Positions 47,779-58,779 of a DNA stretch of 64,000 nucleotides are shown in pieces. A model generated the notes under the pieces. It ran no database searches. It saw nothing but the letters and a program-made list of their open reading frames with translations, and was not told the origin of the DNA. The DNA is taken from the NCBI GenBank assembly GCA_023105745.1, contig JALGQZ010000001.1, positions 39,766,082-39,830,081 of the forward strand, read 5' to 3'. Each line of letters starts with the position of its first letter. The stretch's first letter is position 1. The position numbers and the translations under genes are program-made. The DNA comes from Austropuccinia psidii. Its lineage: Eukaryota; Basidiomycota; Pucciniomycetes; Pucciniales; Sphaerophragmiaceae.

Positions 47779-48497
47779 TGTCACAGCCAAGGAGGCAGGG
47801 GCATTACCAATCATCTTCAACAATCATTACTTCATTGATACCCTTCAAAACCCAATCAGCAAGGGGGTTTCATTCAACATTCTCCAAATACAGTTTTCAG
47901 ACCTCAATACAGTTTCATACAGGCAAGACCCAAATACAGGCCTGTCATCAATACAGGCGAAAATATCTGTATTGACTGTATAACCTGTATTGAATTCACC
48001 AATACAGGATTCAATCCCACATCCAACTTCTTCCAGCATACAGGCAAGTATCTCAACACTCAAACTCCAAGGCTGGTATTTCTCACATATACCAGCCCCT
48101 CTTCATCCACCTGGGGGTTTTCCCCCAGTTAATTAAAATATTGGATCTATTATTTAATATTATTTTATTTCTCATTAAGAAATATTATTTCATTACTTAT
48201 TAAGTTAGTCTTCGCCTTCCCTCCCCTGTTCAGTAGAGTCCTGGTGGCCATATCCTTTATTAATCCTTTTCTCTTTTCTGAACAGGTTGAAACAGTGGTA
48301 CAGGATTATTTGTGGTTGGCTCTTTCTTATTGCATTTGGTTTCCTCTCATATCCTTTAATTCTTATTATTTTATGACTAGGAAATTATTATCTTATTTCA
48401 TTACTCTTATCATTTGAGTATTTTATTCTGAGCCCTCCATAAGTAAGTCTGTTCACTGAATGCCAGGCCCTCTTCATTTAGAAGAGCCCCTGTGACA
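47779..48497 (+). repeat. Element D 3' LTR
   Basis: 719 bp, TGTCACA...TGTGACA, followed by CTGAG. Visible indels and substitutions relative to the 5' LTR fit the decayed coding region. Confidence 0.93.
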
Positions 48498-48502
48498 CTG
48501 AG

Positions 48503-51470
48503 TCAGCTATGTCTGATTATGTCAGCCATTCATATTCATGTACTAGATTTCTATATCATAAAAGATACTCTCTTTGATTTTTTACATCTAAGTCTCCTTT
48601 CTTCAATAAATTTGATTATATTTTTGTATTAATTCTGTTCCGCTGGTGGTACAGTTAAAGTAGTTGGGTTCCTTAAAGGAAAAAATCATTTATCAGCTGG
48701 TTGATGATGTTTTATCAAGCTGAATGGGAAGATGGGATGTTCATTTTCTAATTCACAACTAAATTCCCCTTGAAATGCTTTGGTTCCATGTATGGAAAAA
48801 ATAACAAAAGGTCCTAAATAAGAATATTTCATCTTATTTGGGCCTTTAATATTATTAAAGCTCAAGTTTGAAACTAAAACTAAGTCCCCTACTTCCAAGT
48901 CTGGTACTTGATGACTCTTGTCCAACTTCCTTTTTGCATAGGTAAAAGCATCATTCATGCTTTTGTTTGAATAGTTCTTCACTTTATTAATCATGATTTT
49001 GAAGCTGGAAGCTGTAGGATGAATGTCAATAAAGTATTTCCTCAGTGTGTCTTCTGGGAGTCTTATATTCCATCCTTTTTCTAACATAGCAGGAGTTTGT
49101 CCTGTGGAAGAATGGACTGATGTCTTGTATGCCAGTTCTAGTGCAGGTATCAGAGTGAACCAGTCATGGGTAAAGTAATCTGCATCTTTAAATTATAAAC
49201 CACAGGCCCAGAGTCTTCTTATCATGTCCTTTAAAGTTTCAATAATTCTTTCTACTAGCCCATAGGTTTGAGGGTGATATGCTTTAGAAAATGATAACTT
49301 GGTCCCAAACAATCTATGAAGATTGGTCCAAAATGTAGATGTGAACTTGGGGTCTCTCTTACTGAGGAGACTCTTGCAATACCCCTGTGGGAGAAATAAC
49401 TCAATTCCATAGAAGGAGATCTGTATCCATAGCAGTGTAATCTTTATGACATGGTAAGAATATTGCAGTTTTGCTGTATCTGTCTACAATGACTAAAAAA
49501 ACATTATAGCTTCTGTCACCACTTAGAAGAAGTGCTGTTAACCAATCCATTTGAGAAACTTTCCGAGGGGATTTTGGCTCTTAAATATCCATCATAAGCT
49601 TAGATTTTTTCCCTGTACTCCTGTTCTCATTTTGGCATCTCTCACAGGTATGGCAGTATTCAATGGTCTCCTTTCTTCAAGATGGCCACCATTCACAGGT
49701 TTTCACTTTTTAAAGTGTTCTGTCTTCTGACAGGTGTCCATAATAGATGCTATCATGACATTAAAGAAGAATGGTATTAATACGCAATCTACTGCTTAAT
49801 GTCATTACACAAGAATGCTTGATTCTGTGGTAGATTATACTGTCAAACAAGTGAAATATTCCTTCATAATAGTAAGTCTTCCATATTTCACCTAGTGAAG
49901 TAATCAAAGATGTGTCTTTGAACTCTTTGTCCAGCAAGGAGGTCAGGATATGGCAATTCTTGTCTTGTTTGTATTACTCATCGACTTCTTCAAATAATTA
50001 AGTCCCAACATAAGTTATGTTAATGCCTTCAATTTTAATATGTGGTTCTGCTTCCAAAATAACATAACCTGAGCTATCAGGAGTATTGAATAATTCCCAC
50101 CTGCTAAGTCAATCATCATTCTTATGTATGTTCCCTGTTTAGGAACTATATTCAGGTTACCTCTATATTCTTGAATGGCTATTTGACATCTCAACATGTT
50201 TCTGTTGGGTGTTTTCATGGCATTGAAGTCCATTATCACCCCAAAAAAACTTCCATTAAGATAATTGTGTAATTTCTCAAGCCCTGATACCAAATTGGTT
50301 GGATCTTTCTTGAGATATAACAGACTGGCCCTTCTGTACGTTTGTCATTAATAATTTGGACTTGATTTGGGGCTGCCCCTCAGCCATCTCCACATGCATA
50401 AATGTACAATTTAACAGGTATATTACAGTCTGTAATTGGGAGTAAAGGTGCTTCTGTAAGAACTTCCCTTATCTTCTCATAGGCTTTGCTTCTTTCCTGT
50501 GTCATCTAAGATACTTTCTGTTGATCACAGATTCTATACAGTAACTTGGCTATGATTGCAAAGTATTTCAGGTGTTGCCTGTAATAACTCGCAAATACAA
50601 GAAAAGACATCATTCATTTTTTATTCTGGGGTATTGGCTGAAGTAACATTTCTGCTACTTTATCTTTGTAAATACCCAAGCTTGAGCCAGAAACAATATG
50701 TCCTGATGATTTACATTCTATAAATCCCAATTTGCATTTCTTGAGTGAAATCTTCATATTTGCTCCTGAAGCCTTGTCAAGTACTCTTGAAAGTATTTCA
50801 AGGTAAAAGGACCATGAGTCTGAAAATATAATCATATCATAAATATGAGTAATGAGCCATCCTTCAGATAATTCTTTGGGGAAGATGGTATTCATCATTC
50901 TTTGATAATGAGGTCGAGAATTTTTAATTGCAAATGAAATTCTAAGATACTCATAAATACCCCAGTGAGTGATAATTATAAATAATTTCTTGGTTTTGGG
51001 AATTAAACAATTCTGATGAAAGCCTCTCAATGAATCCATTAAGTTCATGCACTTGGCTTTTGATAATTGGGTCAAAGTTTCTTGGATTCTAGGAATTGGA
51101 TACCAATCTGTAACTGTGTAAGCATTCAGAGCTCCAAAATTTCCAACCATCCTTGATTTATCATTATTCCAAGAAATAATAACAGGAATTTTTACTTCAA
51201 ATTCTTCATAATGGCCTACTTTTCCTAGTACACAAGTTTGTATCAACTCTTGGATATGTTTTTCCAAGGCTTCTCTAGCTCTGGGGCTTGCTGAGTAAGC
51301 TGGTCTTCCAAGTACTGGAGGGTATGGTCTATCAATATTGAGAGTAATATGAGCCTCATGCTCTTTAAATGCATTATTATATGTGTATGACACATAAATA
51401 ATATCTTCCCTCATTTTGGGTGATAATTTTGGATTAATTTGTGCTTCACCAAGTTGATTTTTTCACAAAT
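48503..51470 (-). pseudogene. Pol of element E (RT, RNase H, integrase), broken
   Basis: Minus-strand remnant. Readable pieces: RT 51414-50614 ([20 protein letters not shown]), RNase H 50293-50015, and the integrase C-terminal part with the GPF segment 49087-48686 (MLEKGWNIRLPEDT; YLGPFVIFSIHG). The RT catalytic box reads HIYDM where C has YIDDI, and a short in-frame stretch before RT is missing (AF-KEHEAHI). Many stops and frameshifts lie between the pieces. It is closest to element C pol. Confidence 0.87.
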
Positions 51471-53755
51471 TCCTTCTTGTAGGTATCTTTATTTGAAGAA
51501 ATTCCTAATATTTGTTAGGGCATATTGGAAAAAGAATATTTTTGTCTTCTGTTTTATCCAATTATCAAATATCTGTCTTGATGGTTATTGATGTCAATAC
51601 AACAAATATTCAATTAATCATTTCCAATAATGATATGTTGAGATGTACAATTTTCCATTACTACTATATCTCTCTCTTCATTCTCACAATTCCTGCAGGG
51701 TGTGGAAATACAAGATTAATGTCAAATATCCCCAGAGGGTACATATTATTACTGGAAATACTAGATTGCAAACCTTCTATTGGTAATAAATGGTTCTTCT
51801 ATTCAGAGAGTAGGACTTGAAGGTAGTATTTGCCTGAACAAGTGAAAAATGCACCTGTTTCCAAATCGACTTTGGCTTCAACACCATTCATCAGGATTGA
51901 TGTAATAGAAGATTCTCCAGAAGTGTAACCTTTGCCTCTAGCAGGTCTTTTCTCACAAATTATGGACTCCTGGATATTGATCAGGCTGTTTCAGTCTTCA
52001 CTATACTCTGGCAAGTGAGTATGTACTTCAGTGACTTCAAAGAAAGCTTTAATGTTGTCAGGAGGATGGTCTTCTGCTGATGTGTCCTCAGAAATTTCAG
52101 AATATTGGTCAGATTCTTGTTTCTCTTCAGAAAACTGAACCTCTTCAACAACTTGAACTTCATTGATTTCAGTCTTTTTGGTACATGTTTTGGCTGAATG
52201 TGAGGTCCTTCCACATTTATGAAACTTTTAGAAAGGTCTTTCAGGTCTTCTATCCTCTTTAGAAGTCTTTGGGACTACTTTTGACTCCATTAGGTTTCTA
52301 GTCCATTTTTTACTAACTATTGTCCTAGTAATAATATCTTTCATTGTATTTATATAGTCTGTTAAACAGGGCTCTACAAATCTGCACCTGATACCATTTT
52401 CTAGCTATCCTGTGCATTTACTTAATATTTTCATATTAATCATTGATTCAGACATATCTGGGTGTAAAGCAGATAATATGTCTTTCTGTTTGAGGAACCA
52501 AGTAAGTGGTTTATACTTGTCTAAGCTTAAAATGGCACTCTCCAAAGCATTTTTCATTTCAAATCTCCAAACGTTTTTGTCCCATTTGTTTATTGTTTTG
52601 GATTTCCACCAAAGCCAAGCATGTTTACCATGTTCTTTTCTCCTCTTGTAATACCATTTCTCTACAGTTCTGGTAAAAAAGGAGTGCAATACTCCCACTA
52701 TCATTTCATCAGATATGTGAAAATCTTGCTGCAAGATATCTATTGTTCTAATGAATTAAATATGGTTATATTCACCTTCAACAGAGAATGTCTGCTGTCC
52801 TTCTAATTTGGGAATATCTCTTGCAGAGATTAAATTTTCTTCTAGAAAAGGGTTAAAATTTCTTGCACAGAAAGCTTTTCTTCCATTAAAGGTGTAGAAT
52901 GTCTGGGAATATATGAATTTGGTTCATAATTCTTATGAATTTGATCTACATGTGCAATTATCTCATTCTTCAAATTATGCCTTTCACTGTCACTTCTTGG
53001 AAAATGTGGGGGGAAAAGATTTGTATTATGAATTATTTCTAAAGCGTTTTCTTTCAGAGTTTTTGGTTGGTAATCAATGTGATTTTGCAAAGTTCATCAT
53101 TCTGTACTTGACATTTACTCACAATTTGGCTGCATGTGTTGGAAATCAACTCAAGTCTGGCATGTTTCACTTTACACCATTCAGTGAAAGCTCTATCATT
53201 CTTTCTTAATTAATTGATATTTGATGTCTTTAACTGTTTATCAAATTTACCAAGTTGGAAATCAATAATGCATTTAATATAATGTATTTCATCCATTGTT
53301 TGCATGGAAAAGTCCTGTTAATCCTTTCCTGCTCCTTTGCTGTGAATTTCATAGGATTTCTGGCTATATTGAATAGACTATCCATGGATGAAGGCTCCAA
53401 TTTGGGGATCCTTTACCCTTGTGGGTAAGGTCTGTGCCAACTGTCTTTGTATTTTACCTTGCCTTGATTGTTCCTGGGACCTCTCTTCTTCTGATGTCCT
53501 CTGCGATATTTTTGGACACTTATGGAGCTGGTTTGGGGTTGGTTGATGCCACTGGGCCTTTCTTCTCCAAATCTGGGGTGATTTCTAACTCTTTCTTCTG
53601 GTCTATGGACAAAAGACTCTGGTTATTCAACAAATTATTGACCTTTTTTACTTTGTCTTTAAGAGACAATGGACTCCATCCTCCTAAGATTTCCATGGTC
53701 TTCTCCTGACCCCAAAATCTCTTGATGTGGAAGTAGGAGTTCATAGCCCCCTGTC
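51471..53755 (-). pseudogene. Gag-protease of element E, with accessory-frame remnant
   Basis: Minus-strand remnant. The Gag domain is at 52734-52405 ([29 protein letters not shown]) and upstream linker parts at 53090-52842. The protease motif near 51880 reads LETGAF, so the catalytic Asp is lost. At 53744-53520 the accessory frame is visible (MNSYFHIKRFWGQEKTMEIL, GGWSPL, then KGPVAST); its C-terminal helix is weakly kept near 53390-53320, with a serine codon where element C has its TAA. The 5' end is cut at 53755 by LTR G. Confidence 0.82.
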
Positions 53756-54706
53756 TGTCAAAGGGGCTCTTGGGGAAAGAGAGAGCTCCCTGGAACTCAG
53801 TAATCAGGGAACTAACTTGGAATACTCCAAATGTTGAAGAATATGAAATAAAATGATAATAAGTTTATCTAAGAATAATGCAGGTACAAGATGAGATGCA
53901 ATAAGAGAAAGTAAGCCAAATTGCCAAAGAGCCAACCAAGTAAGTCCTTAATCACTTTTTCAACCTGCCAGAATGAAAAATGGAATTAGTAAAGGATTTG
54001 ACCACCAATATCCACTGAAAGGCAAAGAAAGAGAAGAAAGAGTGCTCAATGACTGACTTGATGATATCATTATTCACTTAACAAAACTAAAAGATAAATA
54101 AAGATAAATAAAACAAAAATATATCAATTAACTTGGGAAAAACCCCCCAGGGTCAAGGGAGGCTGGTATATGTGAAAGGTTTAGAGACTGACTCCTTCAG
54201 GCTGACAGTGATCTGTATTGAATCCTGGAAGCTTTATTGATTGTCTTATTGAATGGATACCATGCCAAAATGAGGATTGAACTGGGTTGAATGATCTTAC
54301 CATGGTGTATTATTGAAAACACAGGTCTTGATGAATCCAGACTGTATTGAATGAATGTGGTGGCCAAGGTGGATTGATGGAGCATTTACACTTGGAAAAT
54401 TGTTCTGGAACTGCCTCTTGAAATCCCTTTAGAATAGACTTCCAGTATCCCCTAGGGGGAATACTGTGAATGAGAATATCCAATGACTTTTTGATGGCAT
54501 CATTGGTATTAGAGAGGAACAGTTTTCCTTGAGCCTTGATTAATCCTCTGGATGATGTGATGCCTTCATAGCTTATGGAATGTTGGAATAACCATCTGAT
54601 ATAGGCAACATTGGATTGCTGGTCAAAAAAGATGCATAATGATGTATAACACCATTTATGGCGATTTGGTTATTGAAGGATGAATATGGCCAAAGGTCTT
54701 TGAAAG
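53756..54706 (-). mobile_element. D-type LTR fragment (G)
   Basis: Begins TGTCAAAGGGGCTCTTGG and runs through the blocks seen in LTRs H and I ('caacctgccag', 'ggaattagtaaagga', 'aatatccactga', 'caggctgaca', 'ctgtattgaatcctggaag'). It interrupts element E gag. It is cut at the right by LTR K before its other terminus, so the remainder may lie beyond the window. Confidence 0.8.
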
Positions 54707-55332
54707 TGTGAACCTTTGAGATATGACCACATACCCAAAAAGGTCACAAGAAATATTGAAAATAATTATACCTTAAAAATAAATTACCTTAAAACTACAA
54801 AATTGCTGTAAAGAGGCATAGAACTTGGTTTAACTTAAATTCCAATGAATAAGCATGTGAAATAAATTACACCAATGAATTTCTCATGGTAAAATACACA
54901 TATACCATTTTTATATCATATCTGTAAAGTCAATATTTAATGAGTTATAAGTAATAACACCTTATAAAAAACATGAATCCTTAATTATTTCAAATAACAA
55001 TGTAACAAGATGTGAAATAAATTGTACCATTGGATTCCCCATAAAGAAATTAAGAAGATAATCTCCAAAGTCAATACTTAAGAAGTTAAGCTGAATATAT
55101 GCACTTTTTTGGTCAACGCATATATTCAAGGAGTTTAGCTAATATCTTTTGAAATATACATGATAGAGTGATAAACCAAAGATAAAGTCACCACGTAATT
55201 ACTGTAGGAACACAGAAATGAACTTTATTTCACAAGTTATAAACAAGGTTAAAACCTGTAATGGATTATTGATTAAAATCAATAGAGCTGTTGACCACTT
55301 TGTTGTGAAAGTGGTCCAAACTTAAAAAAAGT
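54707..55332 (+). mobile_element. Partial older LTR of the F family (K)
   Basis: TGTGAACCTTTGAGATATGACC begins a 626-bp copy of the first third of the F LTR (compare 55333 to about 56010), clearly diverged by substitutions and indels. It stops at CCAAACTTAAAAAAAGT, exactly where F starts, which fits F having inserted into it; the rest should follow F outside the window. Confidence 0.8.
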
Positions 55333-57356
55333 TGTGAGCCTTTGAGATATGACCACATATCCAATAAGGTCACAAAAAAGATTAATAATAATTATACCTT
55401 TAATATAATTATATTAAAATTAATTAGAATAATTATACACTAAAAATAATTACTCAAATATACAAAAAATACCATAAATTGGTACTAAAATTGGTTTAAC
55501 TTAAAAACCAATGAATGAACATGTGAAATAAATTATACCATTGGATTCCCCATGGAAAAATACACATATACCCCTTTTATGGCATATCTGTAAAGTCAAT
55601 ATTTAAGGAATTATAAGGTATAATACCTTATAAAAATCATAAAACCTTATTTATCTCAGAAACTAATGAAACAACATGTGAAACAAACTGTACCAGTGGA
55701 TTCCCCACAAAAATCCACATATAAAACAATTAATAAGCTAATTCCCAAAATCAATACTTAAGGAATTATCCTGAATATATGCACTTTTTTGGTCAACGCA
55801 TATATTCAGTGATCATAGCTAATATCTTCTAAAATATACATGATAGAATGATGAACCAAAAAAAAAGTTACCACGTAATTACTGTAAGAACACAGATATG
55901 AACTTTATTTTACAAGTTATAAACAAGGTTAAAACCTATGATGAAATATTGATAAAAATCAACAGAGCTGTTGACCACTTTGTTGTGAAAGTGCTCCAAA
56001 CTTAAAAGAAAATACACAGTTGGATTCTACTAGTTCATTCGTGAAGAATGATGTAATTTTTATTATTAAATTCAGGGTATAACCCCCTGAAATCAAGGTT
56101 TGAAGTTTAAAATATTGAATTTCGACAGAAAAGATGAGTTACAAGAAAAATCATCAAAATTAGAGTTTTGATGATGTAATGAAAAGCTCTTGGCAGCATA
56201 ATAAGGTTATGTCAGGCTATCAGAATTCACTCTCTGAATTGCTGTAGCGTGAAAACCTTAAACGTTATTGAGGATCAAAGTTTGAGCTTAAATTGAGCTG
56301 TTATGATCACATACTGTAACCTTAAATTAAGTTTAACAGTCTTAAGAGTGATAAAATTGGTGAATACTATTAGTTTATGATTAAAACTAATGAAATCCAA
56401 GAAATTTGGGGTTCTGCCAAGCCTCTGATGTCATCACACTTAGAGTTATAGTGATAACTCTAAATAATGGTGCAATAATGATGTAATATGGTTTGATCAT
56501 GATGTAATCACCCTCAAACCTTAAAATATTGATCAATTCCAGTGGATATGATCAGTACACGTCTACTAGAAGCCTGTTGGACTCTAGGAGGGAGGTATTT
56601 ACTATAAATAGAGCTCTTTTTACTCTGTTTTCCCCTCAGACGCATCAAAAACATTAAATCAATTAAATCAAAGGTAATTTCTTTATTCTTTATATATAAA
56701 ACTGTTATATTATTAAAGACCAAAGACCACCTTGCTATAATCATCTCTTTTGACATGGGTAAATCATTTATTTAATTGTTTTTGTTAAAAATCTCTCTAA
56801 AACTCATTTCCACGTAAAAATCCAGAATAATTTGTAATTTTCTTTATTTTTATTGTAAATACAATTTGAAAAGGTTGTATTTATATTTTTAGGCGTAAAA
56901 TACTTCAAAATTATTATATTAAGTGTTAAAAGTAGGTTATTTTCTCTTATTATAATAATTTCTCTATTATTACTCTTTTAATAATTCTTTAATTAATATA
57001 AATAGTATTTATATTAATTCATAACTTTAATATTGGTAATATTATTGTTATTAATTGTTTTTTATTAATAAAAAACAATTTTTTACGCCTTTATTATTTG
57101 TTGGTAACAATAATAAAGAGCTTTTTAATATATTAATTATTTTATATTAATATATTTATTTATTATATTATATTTTCATAATATAAATTATATTATTATA
57201 TTTATTTAATAATATAATTATTTTACGCCATAATAATAATAATTATTTATTATTATTATATTTTTAATCTTATTTATTCAATTTATAAGGACATTCAGAG
57301 TACAATAAGTAATAAATTAGTAATTTTTACTTATTGTTTCATAGTCAAACCTTACA
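55333..57356 (+). repeat. Element F 5' LTR
   Basis: 2024 bp from TGTGAGCCTTTGAG to CAAACCTTACA. It contains a TATA box and, downstream, two splice-donor-like sites (AAAG|GTAATT near 56672 and ATGG|GTAAAT at 56755-56764). The last 500 bp are extremely AT-rich with tandem ATTATA-type motifs (57100-57270). Confidence 0.9.
56603..56610 (+). promoter_or_regulatory. TATA box of element F LTR
   Basis: TATAAATA in the context TTTACTATAAATAGAGC, followed by a pyrimidine-rich start region (TTTTCCCCTCAG) 25-40 bp downstream. Confidence 0.6.
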
Positions 57357-57376
57357 TTTGGGGGCCTGGCCGTGAT
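57357..57376 (+). promoter_or_regulatory. Primer-binding-like site, element F
   Basis: TTTGGGGGCCTGGCCGTGAT directly after the LTR, identical to element C over 18 nt. Confidence 0.7.
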
Positions 57377-57861
57377 ATTTACTTAAAAGACCTTTAAAAA
57401 GATTCTATTTGGGTTTATCCATAATAAATTATATTTATAATCATAAAATTATATAATAATTTTATATTTTATTGATTTTAAAAGCTATTGAGGCATTTGG
57501 AAAGCAATTGTACTGTCTTACACGTGGTTTTTCACATCCTTAGACTTGCAAGAACTTTCTTTGAGTGACTCTAGTGATTAAAAAAGATAATTTATAAATT
57601 AAAAATAATTTTTATTATAATTTAATTTTATAAGAATCATATTTATTTTTTATTTTATTCTTTAAAAATAAAAATATACATAAAAAATATTAAAAAATAT
57701 TAAAAACCAATAAAAAAAGTTATTTTTATTCATTTTTATTCATTTCTTTATTTATTTCATTTTTTTTAAGATATCAAAGCAATTTCTACGTGGAAAATTG
57801 CCATATCTTGCCAAAAATAACACTTATTATAAAAAGACTTATATTTATTTGTCTTTTTTAG
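57377..57861 (+). other. Element F leader with conserved block
   Basis: Non-coding and AT-rich. 57487-57575 matches 25981-26070 of element C. It ends in a pyrimidine tract and the acceptor TTTTTTAG at 57861. Confidence 0.6.
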
Positions 57862-58779
57862 TGTTTGAAGATAACACAACAGAAGACAACCAAACTACTG
57901 TTGAGAGATTGGTGGAAGAAACTTGTCAAAGTTCTCCTACACCAGTTATCACCAAAAGAAAGAAAGCTAAGAAATTAGACTTTCCAGGGCCCACCATTCA
58001 AGACTCTGAAGGTGAGCACCTCTTTTTAAATTGCCATAAAAGAATTTTATTCTAAAATACTTTTATTTTTTCTTATTCTTTAATTATGACTACCAGAAGA
58101 GGTTCCCAATACTCCATCCAATCAGATGGAGCTGGACTCAGAAGTAGAATTGATCCCTCAAAAGGGAAAAGAAAGGGCAATATCCCCAGTGGAACAGAAT
58201 CCACACAAGGAAGTGCCTTATCCCAAAGGCAAGTCCCAGAAATGCCCATGATATCTGAGCCTGAATTGGAACTAAGTATGAGTAACTCAAACAGGTACAA
58301 ATCACATTCAGAGGGCTCAGATAGACATCTACATGAGCCAGTACAAGCAGTATTACACAGTATACAAGGACAAAGACTGGGAAATGCTGCCTCAAATACA
58401 CCAAGGAGTGATGAACTCCTGGCACATCCTGAAAAAGTTCCTCAAAGAGGAGGAGATAGTGAAATACTCCAATGGATGGAATCCACTGTCATCCAAACCT
58501 CAAATCAAAAAAATCAAGGATTATCATGCCAAAAAGAGAGAGGCAACCAAGGAAGAAGCCCCAGTAGCTTCTACCAGCAAGCCTCAAGCCAACCCACTTC
58601 CCCAAGAAGGGAAGAAGAACAAGAAAAAGCATTGGAGGAAACCATATTCCCCAAGCTACAGAATCCCAAGAATCCAAAAGGATGCCATGGACAATGTCTT
58701 CAACATGGCCAGAACCTTGATGGAATTCAAGGACAAGGAAGAGCAAAGAATGAGACAACCTCATTTCCCAAAGAATTAA
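57862..58779 (+). CDS. Spliced accessory protein overlapping gag, element F
   Basis: Exons 57862-58011, 58097-58228 and 58295-58779. Intron 1 (58012-58096, GTGAGC...TACCAG, phase 1) contains the gag ATG at 58086; intron 2 (58229-58294, 66 nt, phase 1) has a GC donor in the strong context AAAG|GCAAGT, ends AAACAG, and removes an in-frame TGA at 58249. A leader exon ending ATGG at 56758 would supply the start (ATG G|TG). The ~256-residue product has an acidic N-terminus, a basic NLS-like KRKKAKK, SNQMELD, the middle block [10 protein letters not shown] to [13 protein letters not shown], a Lys-rich linker and the C-terminal helix [20 protein letters not shown]. The full C-terminus is intact, unlike C. 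No known family; function unknown. A regulatory, particle or RNA-binding role are all possible. Confidence 0.7.

Larger units (their letters stand above)
39502..48497 (+). mobile_element. Decayed chromovirus 'element D' (Ty3/gypsy), nested in E
   Basis: 8996-bp LTR element flanked by the perfect 5-bp duplication CTGAG (39497-39501 and 48498-48502). LTRs start TGTCACA and end TGTGACA. Internal order: leader, gag, protease, RT, RNase H, integrase, chromodomain, a long 3' region and a polypurine tract. It is a different lineage from B, C, E and F: LTR ends, gag and the canonical chromodomain all differ. Five stops and four frameshifts were counted in the coding part, so it is inactive. Confidence 0.95.
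37413..53755 (-). mobile_element. Decayed element C relative 'element E', split by element D
   Basis: Minus-strand chromovirus related most closely to element C. In transcription order: broken gag start at 53755, gag, protease, RT, RNase H, integrase down to 48503, then element D, then the last codons of pol, 3' untranslated region, polypurine tract and the 3' LTR (39304 down to 37413). The 5' LTR and leader are missing from the window because a D-type LTR (G) interrupts gag at 53755. All genes carry stops and frameshifts, so it is dead and older than B and C. Confidence 0.9.

Noticed and set aside
54707..55333. Tandem duplication of U3 within the F LTR
   Set aside because: The two copies are too diverged, including indels, for a simple recent duplication, and the boundary fits a target duplication; nested insertion is preferred. 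The right flank of F would decide.
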